Made by a program: the position numbers and the translations under genes. Below, piece after piece: positions 18,514-27,890 of a stretch of DNA of 59,030 nucleotides (within the stretch, counting starts at the first letter, position 1; every line of letters starts with the position of its first letter). Origin of the DNA: Caldilineaceae bacterium (lineage in GTDB: Bacteria; Chloroflexota; Anaerolineae; Caldilineales; Caldilineaceae). The notes beneath the pieces are model-generated. The model saw only the letters and a list, made by a program, of their open reading frames with translations. It ran no database searches and was not told the origin of the DNA. Location of the stretch: NCBI GenBank assembly GCA_026708085.1, contig JAPOVP010000046.1, positions 1 through 59,030 on the forward strand, written 5' to 3'.

Positions 18514-19046
18514 AACCGCAGCTTTTAGTAGTCAGTTTTCAGTTCTTAGTGGCTGCACAGCCACTGTCGCTTCGCGGCCCTCTCCCCTCGCCACTGACCA
18601 CTAACCACTGACCACTGCAGTTTGGGCGGTCGGCCGCAAGCGGCCTCCCTTGTGCGGGGGGAGTCCCCCCGCAACGCCCCCCTTCAGCTAGACCACCATC
18701 GTGGACAATTGGATCGGTTGAGGCTGGCGAACAGCGCCTGACGACCCGCGCCGCCTCTGGCCACTGTCATCTGTCCACGAACGAGGTCACCAAGAACTGA
18801 CTACCAAATTTCGTTGACATTAGTTTCGTTCTGTCAATTTGCCGACAGTGGTAGAATGTCGACAGAATGACTTGCCGGCCATCAGTGGCAGAAACTTTAC
18901 GCATATCTGCGGAGACTCCCTCAAGCCTATGCAGGGCAGGAGGAGAAGTGTCGCCATTTCGTCGAGGCAGTTCACTGGATACTGCGCACAGCCGGACAGG
19001 GCAGTGAACTGCAGCCTCCTCATCCCAGTTCCGACAAGAGGGTCCC
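18514..19046. other. Repeat-bearing intergenic region
   Basis: The first part (18521-18690) carries degraded TTAGTAGTCAGTTTTCAG-like sequence and a copy of the composite repeat described separately. The rest holds no gene. A short dyad TGTCGACA (18858-18865) lies about 190 bases before the GT39 gene. No promoter with good spacing was found. Confidence 0.4.
18591..18685 (+). repeat. Composite heptamer/double-hairpin repeat, copy 1
   Basis: Tandem 7-base units (CCACTGA, CCACTAA) at 18591-18617 are followed by CAGTTTGGGCGGTC and two GC-rich hairpins: GGCCGC/GCGGCC, and GCGGGGGGA with its partner TCCCCCCGC. In the other copies both stems have different sequences that still pair, so the fold rather than the sequence is kept. 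Confidence 0.75.
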
Positions 19047-21275
19047 GTGACCCGCTCGAATGAACAAGAAGACCCCAGCCTCAATAAGCCTCGGCTTCCG
19101 GCAGACAAACAATCGTTGCGGGCAGTAGTCCTGATCGCCATCCTCATCGGCTTCGCACTGAGACTCTATCGACTGGATTCCCAGGAGCTGGACGAGCTCG
19201 AGGGTGTCGTCTATCGCTTTCGTCACATTTCTTTCTCTCATCTCGTCCTAATGGCTTTCCAATGGGAAGAAATGCTTCTTCTTCCCGCAAGCTTCTGGTT
19301 GCAGAACGTCTGGCTCAAAATCACAGGTCCCAGCGAATTTGCCATTCGTTCGCTATCGGCCTTCTGCAGCGTTTTGGCAGTTCCCCTCACTTACCGTATC
19401 GCAGCAGACATCCGAATTGGCACATTTGCCACTTTGGCTGCAATCCTGTTGGCGGCCGTGAACTCGTACGCCATCTGGCATACCCAGAAAGTTCTCCACC
19501 ATTCGCTCAGTCTGGCTCTCACCACCGCCAGCACTCTGCTGGCCTTGAGAATAATCGGCGGCGTAAGGGAGAGAAATAACCTGGTCGCTTACGTGGTCTG
19601 TACGGCCTCTACCTTCTATTCCCACGCTTTCGCCGTACTCCCTCTCCTGGCGCAAAATCTGTACGTGCTCCTCCTCCTGGCTCGAGACAGGCGCGGGGGA
19701 GGGAGCGCTTCTGCCCAAAGATTTGCGGGTTCACTGCCGGTGCGGTGGACCGTTTCGCAGATCGCAGTGGGCATCTTGTGCATTCCATTGTTGGTAAGCG
19801 CATGGCCCTCGATCACGAATTACAGTACAGTGTCACCCTCGTCGCCATGGATATATGAATTCATAACGCAAACAGGCATCCTTACTATCGGATACTCCGT
19901 ACCGACGCCGACCTGGAAACTGGGTGCAGGGCTTTTCGCATTCGCCCTCTTGGTGGTTGCGATTCTTGGGATATTCCTGGCTGAAAGGTGGGTGCTCGAC
20001 CGGGGAAAGAGTGCCATCGATGGTTGGGTGGGCCCAGAGGAGGGTGAATCTTCGGAAGCGCAGAAGGCAGGGCCCCGACACCTGAGTTCAGGCCCAACAG
20101 TTCTCTTACTGCTAAGTTTTCTTGTCACAGTGCTCACCACATGGAGGCCGGCTGAAATTTCCTTTCCTGGGTTCCCCTGGAGCTATGTTGCCCTGGCCCT
20201 GACTCCTGTCCTGCTATTGCTGGCTATAGGGCTGGGGAACATCAATGACTATATGGAGAGCCGCCTTGGCCGCAGATGGAAAACCTGGACTGGCGGTACG
20301 GATGCCGGCGTCCCAAAGGCCATGAACAGGATTGGCATCGGAAACTTGACGGCAGCGGTACTCATCCTTGTAATTTTCGCAGGCAATCTGTTCAGCTTTC
20401 GCAACTTCCACTTCGAATCGGAATTCTCAAAGTCACGAGGATTGCGGGAACTGGCCCATTTGCTGGACAGCTGGGGCGCCGGACTCAACCAGGCAGACGT
20501 TCGTTTCGTCCAACCTTATTTTGTCGACCCCGCGCTCTGGTCCTACTACTATCCGAGAGAGATTGAGAACGTCTCCCTGCTTCCCCGGCCGGTGGACTTG
20601 GAAGCGGCCCAGGAGGCCGTCAGAGATCTCCGCAGCAGCGGTGTCCAATCAGTCATTCTGCTGGTTCGATCGGATCTGGATCTTATGAAGGTCGAACTGG
20701 ATTCGCAATGGATGGCAGCTCGACAGGGCTTCGAAACTGACCGGCAGGTGCGGACCCGAGCGGAAATAACCAGTAATGCCAGGCAGGCACTGTCCAGTTT
20801 CTACCAGCTGGCGGGCCAGGAAACGGTTGGGCCATGGATTGTCGAGCTCTACTCGCAGCCCCATCCCCAGGATTGGCGGCTCTTCGAAGTCGAATTCGCC
20901 AACGGCTTGACGCTGGAGCGCGCCCAAATCAGCCCCAACATCCCCCCAGCCGGCGGCAGGCTGGTCGTCCACATGGAATGGAGCGGAGACTCAACAGTAT
21001 TGTCCGGCGGCGAAACGATATTCCTGCACCTGCTCGACGATTCCGGCAATGTTGTCGCCCAGTGGGAACCAGAGCTCCGTTTGGATAGCTCGCAGGTTCT
21101 GAAGAGCGTCGCGATGCCCATGCCACCGACCCTGCCCGACGCCCCCCTGCGCCTGATTGTCGGCCTCTACGACGCATCTGTCGATGGCGCGCCCAGGATT
21201 CCGACGGAAGCGGGGGAGGACTCTTTGCTTGTGGTGTATTTCCAGGCTGTAGCGTGTGATGCCTGTGGGCGATGA
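19047..21275 (+). CDS. GT39-like membrane glycosyltransferase
   Basis: This 742-residue protein resembles the ArnT/PMT-like glycosyltransferases of family 39, which move sugars from a polyprenyl-phosphate carrier to an acceptor at the outer face of the membrane. A first helix (about 25-42) is followed by the acidic loop RLDSQELDELEG, the position of the catalytic acid in this family, and about ten more helices reach to residue 460. A soluble C-terminal part follows and ends in a beta-type domain (about 610-735), as in many Chloroflexota relatives. The start is a GTG at 19047 with AAGAGGG upstream. Acceptor and sugar are unknown. It is convergent with the lytic transglycosylase gene. Confidence 0.7.
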   Translation: MTRSNEQEDPSLNKPRLPADKQSLRAVVLIAILIGFALRLYRLDSQELDELEGVVYRFRHISFSHLVLMAFQWEEMLLLPASFWLQNVWLKITGPSEFAIRSLSAFCSVLAVPLTYRIAADIRIGTFATLAAILLAAVNSYAIWHTQKVLHHSLSLALTTASTLLALRIIGGVRERNNLVAYVVCTASTFYSHAFAVLPLLAQNLYVLLLLARDRRGGGSASAQRFAGSLPVRWTVSQIAVGILCIPLLVSAWPSITNYSTVSPSSPWIYEFITQTGILTIGYSVPTPTWKLGAGLFAFALLVVAILGIFLAERWVLDRGKSAIDGWVGPEEGESSEAQKAGPRHLSSGPTVLLLLSFLVTVLTTWRPAEISFPGFPWSYVALALTPVLLLLAIGLGNINDYMESRLGRRWKTWTGGTDAGVPKAMNRIGIGNLTAAVLILVIFAGNLFSFRNFHFESEFSKSRGLRELAHLLDSWGAGLNQADVRFVQPYFVDPALWSYYYPREIENVSLLPRPVDLEAAQEAVRDLRSSGVQSVILLVRSDLDLMKVELDSQWMAARQGFETDRQVRTRAEITSNARQALSSFYQLAGQETVGPWIVELYSQPHPQDWRLFEVEFANGLTLERAQISPNIPPAGGRLVVHMEWSGDSTVLSGGETIFLHLLDDSGNVVAQWEPELRLDSSQVLKSVAMPMPPTLPDAPLRLIVGLYDASVDGAPRIPTEAGEDSLLVVYFQAVACDACGR

Positions 21276-21469
21276 CAGACGTGACCATTGCCGTATCGTC
21301 GGACGAAAAAGAGATGCCCTTCTGATCGTTGATTCCCCCGGCCTTCCCTCACAGTTCATCCTGACCGGTGGTGAACGCCGCGCCATCTCCCAAGCTGAAT
21401 CGTTGCTCGCCCCTCTCTGTTACACTGCTCTGGCTCGAACCAATGTCAACGGGCCCTAAGAGCTGAACC

Positions 21470-24157
21470 CTAAAACCCCCCATATATCCGCAGATAATGC
21501 GCATAATGCGTCAGAATGCGCTGCAGATAGAGGCGGGTCTCGCTGTAGGGGATGCGCTCGATGAAGAGGGCTTCGTCGGGTGCCGAGCGGTCGAACCAGT
21601 TCCTGGCGTTGCCGGGGCCGGCGTTGTAACCGGCGAGGGCGGCGACGGGATTTTCACGCGCGTAATCCTGCACCCAGCGCAGGTAGTATGCGCCGAAACG
21701 GACGTTGACGAAGGGGCGGTTGAGCAGACCGGTGGAGTAGTTGGGATAGCCCAGGCGTTGCGCGATCTCCGCGCCGGTGGTGGGGATGATCTGGGTCAGG
21801 CCGTGGGCGCCGGCGAAAGAGCGGGCAGGCGGCTCAAAGAGGCTCTCCTGAAGGATGAGGCTGTAGAGGAGGAGAGGATCGATCTCGAAGTCGGTGGCTT
21901 CTTTTTCGACGAGGCGGGAAAAGTGCCTGGGGTAGGCGACGCGCTGGATGAAGAGCGGTACGTCGGCCGTATACCGGGCCTCACTGAGCTGAATGAGGCG
22001 GTAGGCCGCGCTGATTGAAAGCCGGTTGGCGCCCAACGCCTCCAGATGCACCATGAGCGGGAACAGGGACGCGGGATTGTCGCGGTTGCGCCAGTAGACC
22101 TGTTCGAGCAGCTTCAAACCCTCGGCGCGCAGATCCAGCGCCAGCAGAAGTGTCCCGCCGACCAGGGCCGGGTCGGCGGCTATGCCTATCGGCAGGCCCG
22201 AATTACCGCTGCTGTTGCCGGCGTCGGTCGTGTCGGAAGCGTCATGCCATGTCGTCAGCCAGTTTTCGGCGAAGGCGCGGCTGCCGTCATCGCCGGGCAG
22301 CGCGGCCGCGGTCATTGCATCCATACGGGGGATGAGGTCCTGCCCCGGTTGGCCTTGCAGCGCCAGCTCCGTTCCCGCCAGCACGCCGTAAAAGGTCTCC
22401 GGCTCCTGGGCGGCGAGCGACTGCCACAGGGAGCGGGCCGTGTCTTCTTCGCCCAGGGCATAGCGGGCGCGGCCCAGCCAGTAGGCCGCCGTGCCCGACC
22501 GCGCACCGGGATAGTCCGCCAGCAGACGTTCGAAGCTGTTGGCGGCCAGTCCGTGATGGCCGTAGGTGAAGGCGCCGATCCCCAGCACTGCCAATCCGTC
22601 CGGCGCGCGCGGGCTGTCCGGGAAGCTGTCCACCAGCATCAGCAGATCGGCCACAGCTTCCACCAGGAAGTCGGCTGTTGCCTCTGAACGGCTCCCGGAG
22701 CCGATATCCAGGGTACTGTCGGCCCTGATGGCGGAAAGCGCGCTCTGCCAGAGGCCTTCGGGGGCGAGCGGGTCGTCGGGATGATCTCGGGCGAAGGTAC
22801 GGTAGATGCGCCGTGCCGCTTCTGGCGCGCCCTGCGCACTGGCCAGCCGCGCCCGGGTCAGCCAGGCTTCGCCGAAACATTCACAGTCGGGATACCAGTT
22901 CATCACCTGTTCAAGGGCGCGGATGGCCTCGTCCCACTGGCCCAGCCCCATATGGGCGCGGCCGAGCCCCACCCAGGCCTGCCCGGCGCGTTCATCCTGC
23001 GGCGACTCCTGCAGGAAGCGCTCAAAGGCGCTGACGGCCGGAAAGTAGGCCTTGGCATAGACGTCGACCTGCCCGCGCACAAAGAGGTCGACCGGCACCT
23101 CGCGGTTCACCAGCTGGATCAGGGACTGGTAGGCGGAGTTGCTTTCCGGGTTCTCCTCCAGGGCCTGTCGCCAGCGGGCGATGGCCGTTTCCTCGTCGCC
23201 GGCGGTGGAATAGGCGATGCCGGCGCGATACATATAGCCGGCCCGGTGGACGTTCCATACTCTGTAACCGAGGATCGCGTCGAAGTCGCTGTCGTCCCGG
23301 CTGCGCGTCTCTTCGGCAGACTCGGTTACGGCCAGGATCTCATCGTAGACCGCGGCGGCCTGACCCCAGCGGCCATTGCCTTCAAGGATACCGGCCACCC
23401 GGTCGAGAAGGCGGACCCTTTCCCAGGTACGGCCGGCATGGTTGGCCGCCCGCCGCAGGGCGTTGGCGGCCTGCGGCCAGTCGCCGGCCGCGAGCCAGGC
23501 ATCGGCGATGCGCTCTTCCACGACCGCGGTGACCTCTGCGTGCTGTTGCAGAAAAGTTTCATAGGCCGCGGCGGCCTCGGCGTTGCGGCCCAAACGGGCC
23601 AGCGTCTCGGCGCGCAGGAATAAGGTGTGGCCGGGGCGGGGGTCATCTGCCGGCAGGGAGCCGGTCTGCGGCGAGAGCTGCTCCAACACGGTGAAGGCGG
23701 ACACCGGTTGTCCGTCGGCGAGGAAGGAGAGCGCAAGTTGAAAACGTGCTTCCTGCCGCTGGGCGAGGGTAATCTGGGGATCGGCCAGCAGCGCCTGGAG
23801 CAGCCGCTGCGCGCCGCTGTAGTCGCCGTCCTCGTGCAGCCAGGCCGCCTGCTGCAAGGGCGTTGCCGCCGCGAACGCCTCGACCGTCGCCCGCTGACGG
23901 GGGGCGGAACCGCTCGCCTGCGCCGCTGCCGCCTGCGCCGGGACAGGAGTCGCGGCAGGCGCGGTGGTCGCGACCGCCGGGGGCGTGCCGGTGTCAGTTA
24001 CGGCGCCGATGGAGGAATCAGTGGCAATGGCGATGGTCGTGGCCGTGGCCGCCGCGCTTCGGTTCCCGCAGCCGCCAAATGACAGGACGATCAGGGGCAG
24101 AATCGAAAGGAAGACCGTAAGTCTCAACTGTAACTTTCGTGTTGCAGCGCTTGCCAT
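21470..24157 (-). CDS. Lytic transglycosylase (Slt70-like) lipoprotein with TPRs
   Basis: This protein of about 895 residues is predicted to cleave peptidoglycan between MurNAc and GlcNAc. The frame is open further upstream, but the ATG at 24157 gives a lipoprotein signal (FLSILPLIVLSFGGC) and is preferred. A Thr/Ala/Pro-rich linker follows, then about 550 residues of TPR-like helical repeats, then the C-terminal goose-lysozyme-like SLT domain. The catalytic Glu is at about residue 771 in LILQESLF; GLTQIIPTTG and LAGYNAGPGN are the other family motifs. It would act at the outer face of the membrane in wall turnover. The ribosome site is weak. Confidence 0.85.
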   Translation of the reverse strand: MASAATRKLQLRLTVFLSILPLIVLSFGGCGNRSAAATATTIAIATDSSIGAVTDTGTPPAVATTAPAATPVPAQAAAAQASGSAPRQRATVEAFAAATPLQQAAWLHEDGDYSGAQRLLQALLADPQITLAQRQEARFQLALSFLADGQPVSAFTVLEQLSPQTGSLPADDPRPGHTLFLRAETLARLGRNAEAAAAYETFLQQHAEVTAVVEERIADAWLAAGDWPQAANALRRAANHAGRTWERVRLLDRVAGILEGNGRWGQAAAVYDEILAVTESAEETRSRDDSDFDAILGYRVWNVHRAGYMYRAGIAYSTAGDEETAIARWRQALEENPESNSAYQSLIQLVNREVPVDLFVRGQVDVYAKAYFPAVSAFERFLQESPQDERAGQAWVGLGRAHMGLGQWDEAIRALEQVMNWYPDCECFGEAWLTRARLASAQGAPEAARRIYRTFARDHPDDPLAPEGLWQSALSAIRADSTLDIGSGSRSEATADFLVEAVADLLMLVDSFPDSPRAPDGLAVLGIGAFTYGHHGLAANSFERLLADYPGARSGTAAYWLGRARYALGEEDTARSLWQSLAAQEPETFYGVLAGTELALQGQPGQDLIPRMDAMTAAALPGDDGSRAFAENWLTTWHDASDTTDAGNSSGNSGLPIGIAADPALVGGTLLLALDLRAEGLKLLEQVYWRNRDNPASLFPLMVHLEALGANRLSISAAYRLIQLSEARYTADVPLFIQRVAYPRHFSRLVEKEATDFEIDPLLLYSLILQESLFEPPARSFAGAHGLTQIIPTTGAEIAQRLGYPNYSTGLLNRPFVNVRFGAYYLRWVQDYARENPVAALAGYNAGPGNARNWFDRSAPDEALFIERIPYSETRLYLQRILTHYAHYLRIYGGF

Positions 24158-24450
24158 AATTGCGGTGAAATGCGCCCCTGCTCGAGAGGAGGATGCGACG
24201 CGATGTGGGGGCCGGCGGAAGATCATCGCAGGGTATGATCCGTCCGCGTGAGACGTTCTGTGTTTGCTTGCACGCTTACGCCAACGGGTGCGCCAGTCAT
24301 TCGATAATGGTATCAGGGGGGCGTGGACTGTGTCAATTAAAGCCGAAAAAGTGTGCATCCCAACAAGGGGGCGAACTCCCGTATACCTCGAGTCGCAACA
24401 GAGCCATGTCCCGTACGTCTGAAGCTCTGAGGCAGGAGATGCGCCGTCTC

Positions 24451-24562
24451 TGACCACTGGCCACTAACCACTGACCACTGATTTTCTGGGCGGTCGGGCC
24501 TATTCGGCCCTCCCTTGTGCGGGGGCTCCGCCCCCGCAACGCCCCCTCTCCTACAACATGCC
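24451..24562 (+). repeat. Composite heptamer/double-hairpin repeat, copy 2
   Basis: Heptamers (CCACTGG, CCACTAA, CCACTGA) at 24453-24480 precede TGGGCGGTC and the stems GGGCC/GGCCC (loop TATTC) and GCGGGGGC/GCCCCCGC (loop TCC). The copy ends with CAACGCCCCCTCTCC and CTACAACATGCC, as in copy 3. Confidence 0.75.
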
Positions 24563-24648
24563 TCGCCGACCTGGTGTCTCTATTCGTAACAGGTGCCCAG
24601 CCGAAAGTGTCTAGCCAGACCACCTCCCGCCAGTCCCATCAACTCTCT

Positions 24649-24673
24649 GTAGGGGCAGGCCTTGTGCCTGCCC
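24649..24673 (+). repeat. CTTGT-loop hairpin repeat, copy A
   Basis: GTAG is followed by GGGCAGGC, the loop CTTGT and GCCTGCCC, a perfect 8-bp stem. Five copies of this design occur in the window. Confidence 0.8.
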
Positions 24674-24870
24674 TCGCGCCCCCTCCATTTAACGGACCCC
24701 ACGATAAGGCCAGGCCTGACGCCTGCACTGCGTCTCGCCCAAAGACGGTAAACAGCTCCAGCCACCTCTGGCACTGATTCCCCGCCAGGCTGTTCCCGCC
24801 CCAAATCTGGGATGCACACCCGAAAGCCGCTGTCCCCGACCAATGGGAACGGGGTGGTCGGCCGCTATCT

Positions 24871-24899
24871 TTGTTGCGGAATTGGCCCTATGCTATGAT
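24871..24899 (+). promoter_or_regulatory. Predicted promoter of the M28 peptidase gene
   Basis: TTGTTG (24871-24876) and TATGAT (24894-24899) are 17 bases apart, about 215 bases before the chosen start at 25114. Confidence 0.4.
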
Positions 24900-25113
24900 T
24901 TCGTGCAAAAGAGAACCGGTCACCTGGAACGAACGCTGTGCTTGCCCCAAATGCACCCGTCATCGAGCACCTTTCATTGCTGGCTTCCTGGTAAGAGGCC
25001 CGATTCTGCCAGATGGATACCGTGTTCGTTCATTCGGGGTTCAGATTCTCACATATATGGAGGACTACGGCATTTCTCTCCGGCGCGGGAAAGCTCCAAT
25101 TAGGCAAGGCTCC

Positions 25114-26193
25114 ATGACCAGGTGGAAGTTCAAGAGACTTTCACTGGCATGGCTTTCCCTTCTCGTAGTAATTCTGCTGGCAGCCTGCAGGCCCATCGAT
25201 GATCAAATTGGCCACTTTATTGCCCACGGCCCTACAAGTACAAGACCGTACGTCGCAACGGGCCCGTCCTGCACGGAACTCGAAGAGGAAGCGCAGGAGA
25301 CACTGGCCAGTGTCCGTCCGCCGCCCGCAACCGCAAGATTCAGCGCCGCCGAGCGTCAGGCTCTTGCCATGACCGCTTTCGGCCACCTGTGCGAGTTGGC
25401 GAGAGAAGTGGGATGGCGGCAGAGCGCCACGAAGGAGGAATCGAAGGCCGCAGAGTTGCTGGTGGACCGCTTTACCGGGTTCGGATACAGCCCGGAGATG
25501 CAGGATTTTACAGTGCGGATAGGGCATCTCCGGAGAAAATCCAGCAACATAATCCTTGAACTCCCCGGTCAGGGCGAAGACGTGGTCATCCTGGGCGCAC
25601 ACTACGACACGGTACGGAACTCAGTGGGCGCCAACGATAACGCTTCCGGAGTAAGCGTGCTGCTGACGCTGGCAGAGAAGTTGGCGCAACCGCCCTGGTC
25701 GAGCCAGATGGTATCGGATTTTCCGTTCACGCTGCGATTTATCGCTTTTGGCTCCGAGGAGACCGGACTGACCGGCAGTGGGCATTACGTGCGCCAGTTG
25801 ACCGATGAAGAGTTGGGCGCCATCAAGGTCATGATCAACTTCGATTCGGTGGGGTCCGGCACATTTCTCTATTTCCGGGGGCCAATTGACAGTCAGTTGA
25901 CCGGGTATGTATCAGAAACCCTTAACAGTTGGTTGACCGGACAAGTATCAGAAACCGTTAATCGAGAGGGAGTATCGGTGTCCGCCATGGGCATGAGAGA
26001 GGGTTGGAACATCAGTGGCTCCAGTGATGAGGCCGTCTTCAGATACCGCGACGTTCCAACAATTTACTTCTTCGGTAACGACACGGCACGCGCCAACACC
26101 CGGGACGATACGATTGAGTTCATCAACCCTGTGCTGCTGGGAGACGCCGCGCTGCTCGTCCTGGACCTGCTTGCCTCCCTTGAAGACTTGTAA
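25114..26193 (+). CDS. M28 family peptidase-like lipoprotein, one zinc ligand replaced
   Basis: This 359-residue protein has a lipoprotein signal (LSLLVVILLAAC, C25) and an M28 di-zinc peptidase domain. Most metal and catalytic residues are present: H163 and D165 (GAHYDTV), D175 (GANDNASG), E215-E216 (GSEETG) and D244 (NFDSVGSG). The last ligand, normally His in an H-T-x-x-D-T motif, is N328 here (ANTRDDTIEF), so activity is doubtful. A 12-residue unit is tandemly duplicated at about 260-283 (QLTGYVSETLNS, WLTGQVSETVNR). The frame opens upstream, but the ATG at 25114 gives the lipoprotein signal. The protein would sit on the outer face of the membrane. Confidence 0.75.
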   Translation: MTRWKFKRLSLAWLSLLVVILLAACRPIDDQIGHFIAHGPTSTRPYVATGPSCTELEEEAQETLASVRPPPATARFSAAERQALAMTAFGHLCELAREVGWRQSATKEESKAAELLVDRFTGFGYSPEMQDFTVRIGHLRRKSSNIILELPGQGEDVVILGAHYDTVRNSVGANDNASGVSVLLTLAEKLAQPPWSSQMVSDFPFTLRFIAFGSEETGLTGSGHYVRQLTDEELGAIKVMINFDSVGSGTFLYFRGPIDSQLTGYVSETLNSWLTGQVSETVNREGVSVSAMGMREGWNISGSSDEAVFRYRDVPTIYFFGNDTARANTRDDTIEFINPVLLGDAALLVLDLLASLEDL

Positions 26194-26307
26194 TGTCGAT
26201 GCCGGGCATGCCATCTCCGTGTTGAAGACCATGCAGGCGGACTGGAACCTGGCAGAGATGTTAATGAAAGAAGTGAAGCACACGGTTTCACCGAGAGGAC
26301 GCCGCAA

Positions 26308-27783
26308 TTGACACAGGAATACAACGTCGTCGTGGGCATGGAAGTCCACGCGCAACTGTTGACGAACACGAAGATGTTCTGCCGCTGCAGCGCCGACTAC
26401 CAAGGCGCGCCGCCCAATACGCACACCTGCCCGGTCTGCCTGGGCCTGCCCGGCGCGCTGCCGGTGAGCAACCGCGCCGCCGTCGAAGCCACGATCCGCA
26501 CGGGGCTGGCGCTCAACTGCGAGATCGCGGAGACCGCGGTCTTCGCACGCAAGAACTACCACTACCCGGACCTGCCCAAGGGCTATCAGATCTCCCAGTA
26601 CGAGCTGCCCCTCTGCCGCAACGGCTGGGTCGAGATCGAGCTGCCAGACGGCCGCGTCAAACGCATCCGCATCCACCGCGCCCACCTGGAAGAGGACACC
26701 GGCAAGAACACGCACGCGGGGCTGCATACGCTGGTCGACCTGAACCGGGCCGGGATGCCGCTGATGGAGATCGTCACCGAGGCCGACATTGCCAGCGCGG
26801 ACGAGGCCTACGCCTTCCTGACCAAGCTGCGCTCGATCCTGCGCTACCTGGGCGTCAACAGCGGCAACATGGAGGAGGGCGCGCTGCGCTGCGAGCCCAA
26901 TATCAGCGTACGCACGCCGGAGCAGGCCGCCCGCGGCGAGTTCGGCACCAAGGTCGAGGTCAAGAACCTCAACAGCCTGCGCGCGGTGCGCAACGCCATC
27001 GCCTACGAAGCCGAACGCCAGGCCGACGTGCTGAACGGCGGCGGCGTCATCGAGCAGGTGAACATGGGCTGGGACGAAGACCGCCAGCGCACCGTCCTGC
27101 AGCGCTCGAAGGAGAGCAGCGAGGACTACCGTTACTTCCCCGAACCGGACCTGCCGCCGCTGGTGGTCGACCGCCAGTGGGTGGAGGAGACCGCGCGCAC
27201 GCTGCCCGAGCTGCCCGACGCCAAGGAGCAGCGCTACCGGCAGGATTGGGACCTGCGCCCGGCCGATGCCGGCGCCATCACCGGCGAGATGGCGGTGGCC
27301 GACTATTTCGAGGCCGCGGTGGCCGCCTACGGCCAGGAGGACGGCAAGCCCCAGCGCATGGCCAACTGGATCACCGACGAGCTGTTCCGCCTGCTCTACG
27401 CCGACGGCGAGGGACAGGATCTGCGGCAGATCGCCGATACACGCGTGCAGCCGCAGCAGCTGGCCGCGCTGGTGCAGATGGTGGATGCGCGTGAGATCAA
27501 CGCCAACACCGGCAAGAAGGTGCTGGAGCAGATGTACAGCAGCGGAGACGATCCGCAAGCCGTCGTCGAACGCGAAGGGCTGGCCATGGTCAGCAACACG
27601 GACGTCATCGACGCCGCCGTGCAGGAAGCCTTCGACAGCAACCCAGACGAGCTGGCCCGCTACCGCAGCGGTGAGAAGAAGCTCTTCGGCTTCTTCATGG
27701 GTCAGATGATGCGCGCCACCAAGGGCAAGGCCGATCCGCAGGCGGCGCGTCAACGGCTGCAGGAAATGCTCGACAGTCCGTAG
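26308..27783 (+). CDS. gatB: Asp/Glu-tRNA amidotransferase subunit B
   Basis: This 491-residue protein is the GatB subunit of the amidotransferase that converts Glu-tRNA(Gln) and/or Asp-tRNA(Asn) to the amide form. Family motifs include [19 protein letters not shown] at the start, [39 protein letters not shown] and the C-terminal YqeY-like tail with [16 protein letters not shown]. It starts with TTG at 26308, eight bases after GAGAGGA. gatA and gatC are not in the window. The TAG stop codon lies inside the GTAG of a CTTGT-loop hairpin repeat. Confidence 0.97.
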   Translation: MTQEYNVVVGMEVHAQLLTNTKMFCRCSADYQGAPPNTHTCPVCLGLPGALPVSNRAAVEATIRTGLALNCEIAETAVFARKNYHYPDLPKGYQISQYELPLCRNGWVEIELPDGRVKRIRIHRAHLEEDTGKNTHAGLHTLVDLNRAGMPLMEIVTEADIASADEAYAFLTKLRSILRYLGVNSGNMEEGALRCEPNISVRTPEQAARGEFGTKVEVKNLNSLRAVRNAIAYEAERQADVLNGGGVIEQVNMGWDEDRQRTVLQRSKESSEDYRYFPEPDLPPLVVDRQWVEETARTLPELPDAKEQRYRQDWDLRPADAGAITGEMAVADYFEAAVAAYGQEDGKPQRMANWITDELFRLLYADGEGQDLRQIADTRVQPQQLAALVQMVDAREINANTGKKVLEQMYSSGDDPQAVVEREGLAMVSNTDVIDAAVQEAFDSNPDELARYRSGEKKLFGFFMGQMMRATKGKADPQAARQRLQEMLDSP

Positions 27784-27804
27784 GGGCAACCCTTGTGGTT
27801 GCCC
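27780..27804 (+). repeat. CTTGT-loop hairpin repeat, copy D, holding the gatB stop
   Basis: GTAG is followed by GGGCAACC, loop CTTGT and GGTTGCCC. Two stem pairs are changed compared with copies A-C, and both sides change together. The gatB stop codon (27781-27783) is the TAG of the conserved GTAG. The hairpin may act as the end of the gatB transcript, but no T-run follows. Confidence 0.8.
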
Positions 27805-27890
27805 TCGTGTGCTGGACTTAAAGAAATATCAACGCGCCCTGGCGACGCCTCACCAACAGCCGACCACCAACCACTACCCACAGACCTCCC

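Larger units (their letters stand above)
24348..24680 (+). repeat. Long non-coding repeat element, copy A
   Basis: This stretch is similar along most of its length to 38258-38710. Shared landmarks in order are GTGCATCCCAA, a run of G with GAACT, GTACCTCG or GTATACCTCG, GCAACAGAGCCATGTCC, the composite heptamer/hairpin repeat (24451-24562), CTACAACATGCC and a CTTGT-loop hairpin (24649-24673). It codes for nothing recognisable. The first part lies just outside the 5' end of the transglycosylase gene as annotated here. Confidence 0.6.

Noticed and set aside
18591..18617. CCACTGA-type tandem units as a CRISPR array
   Set aside because: The 7-base units are contiguous without spacers, and no cas genes are present.
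25948..27789. Open frame of 613 codons on the minus strand across gatB
   Set aside because: It is antisense to gatB, has a Val/Leu/His/Arg-biased composition and no motif.
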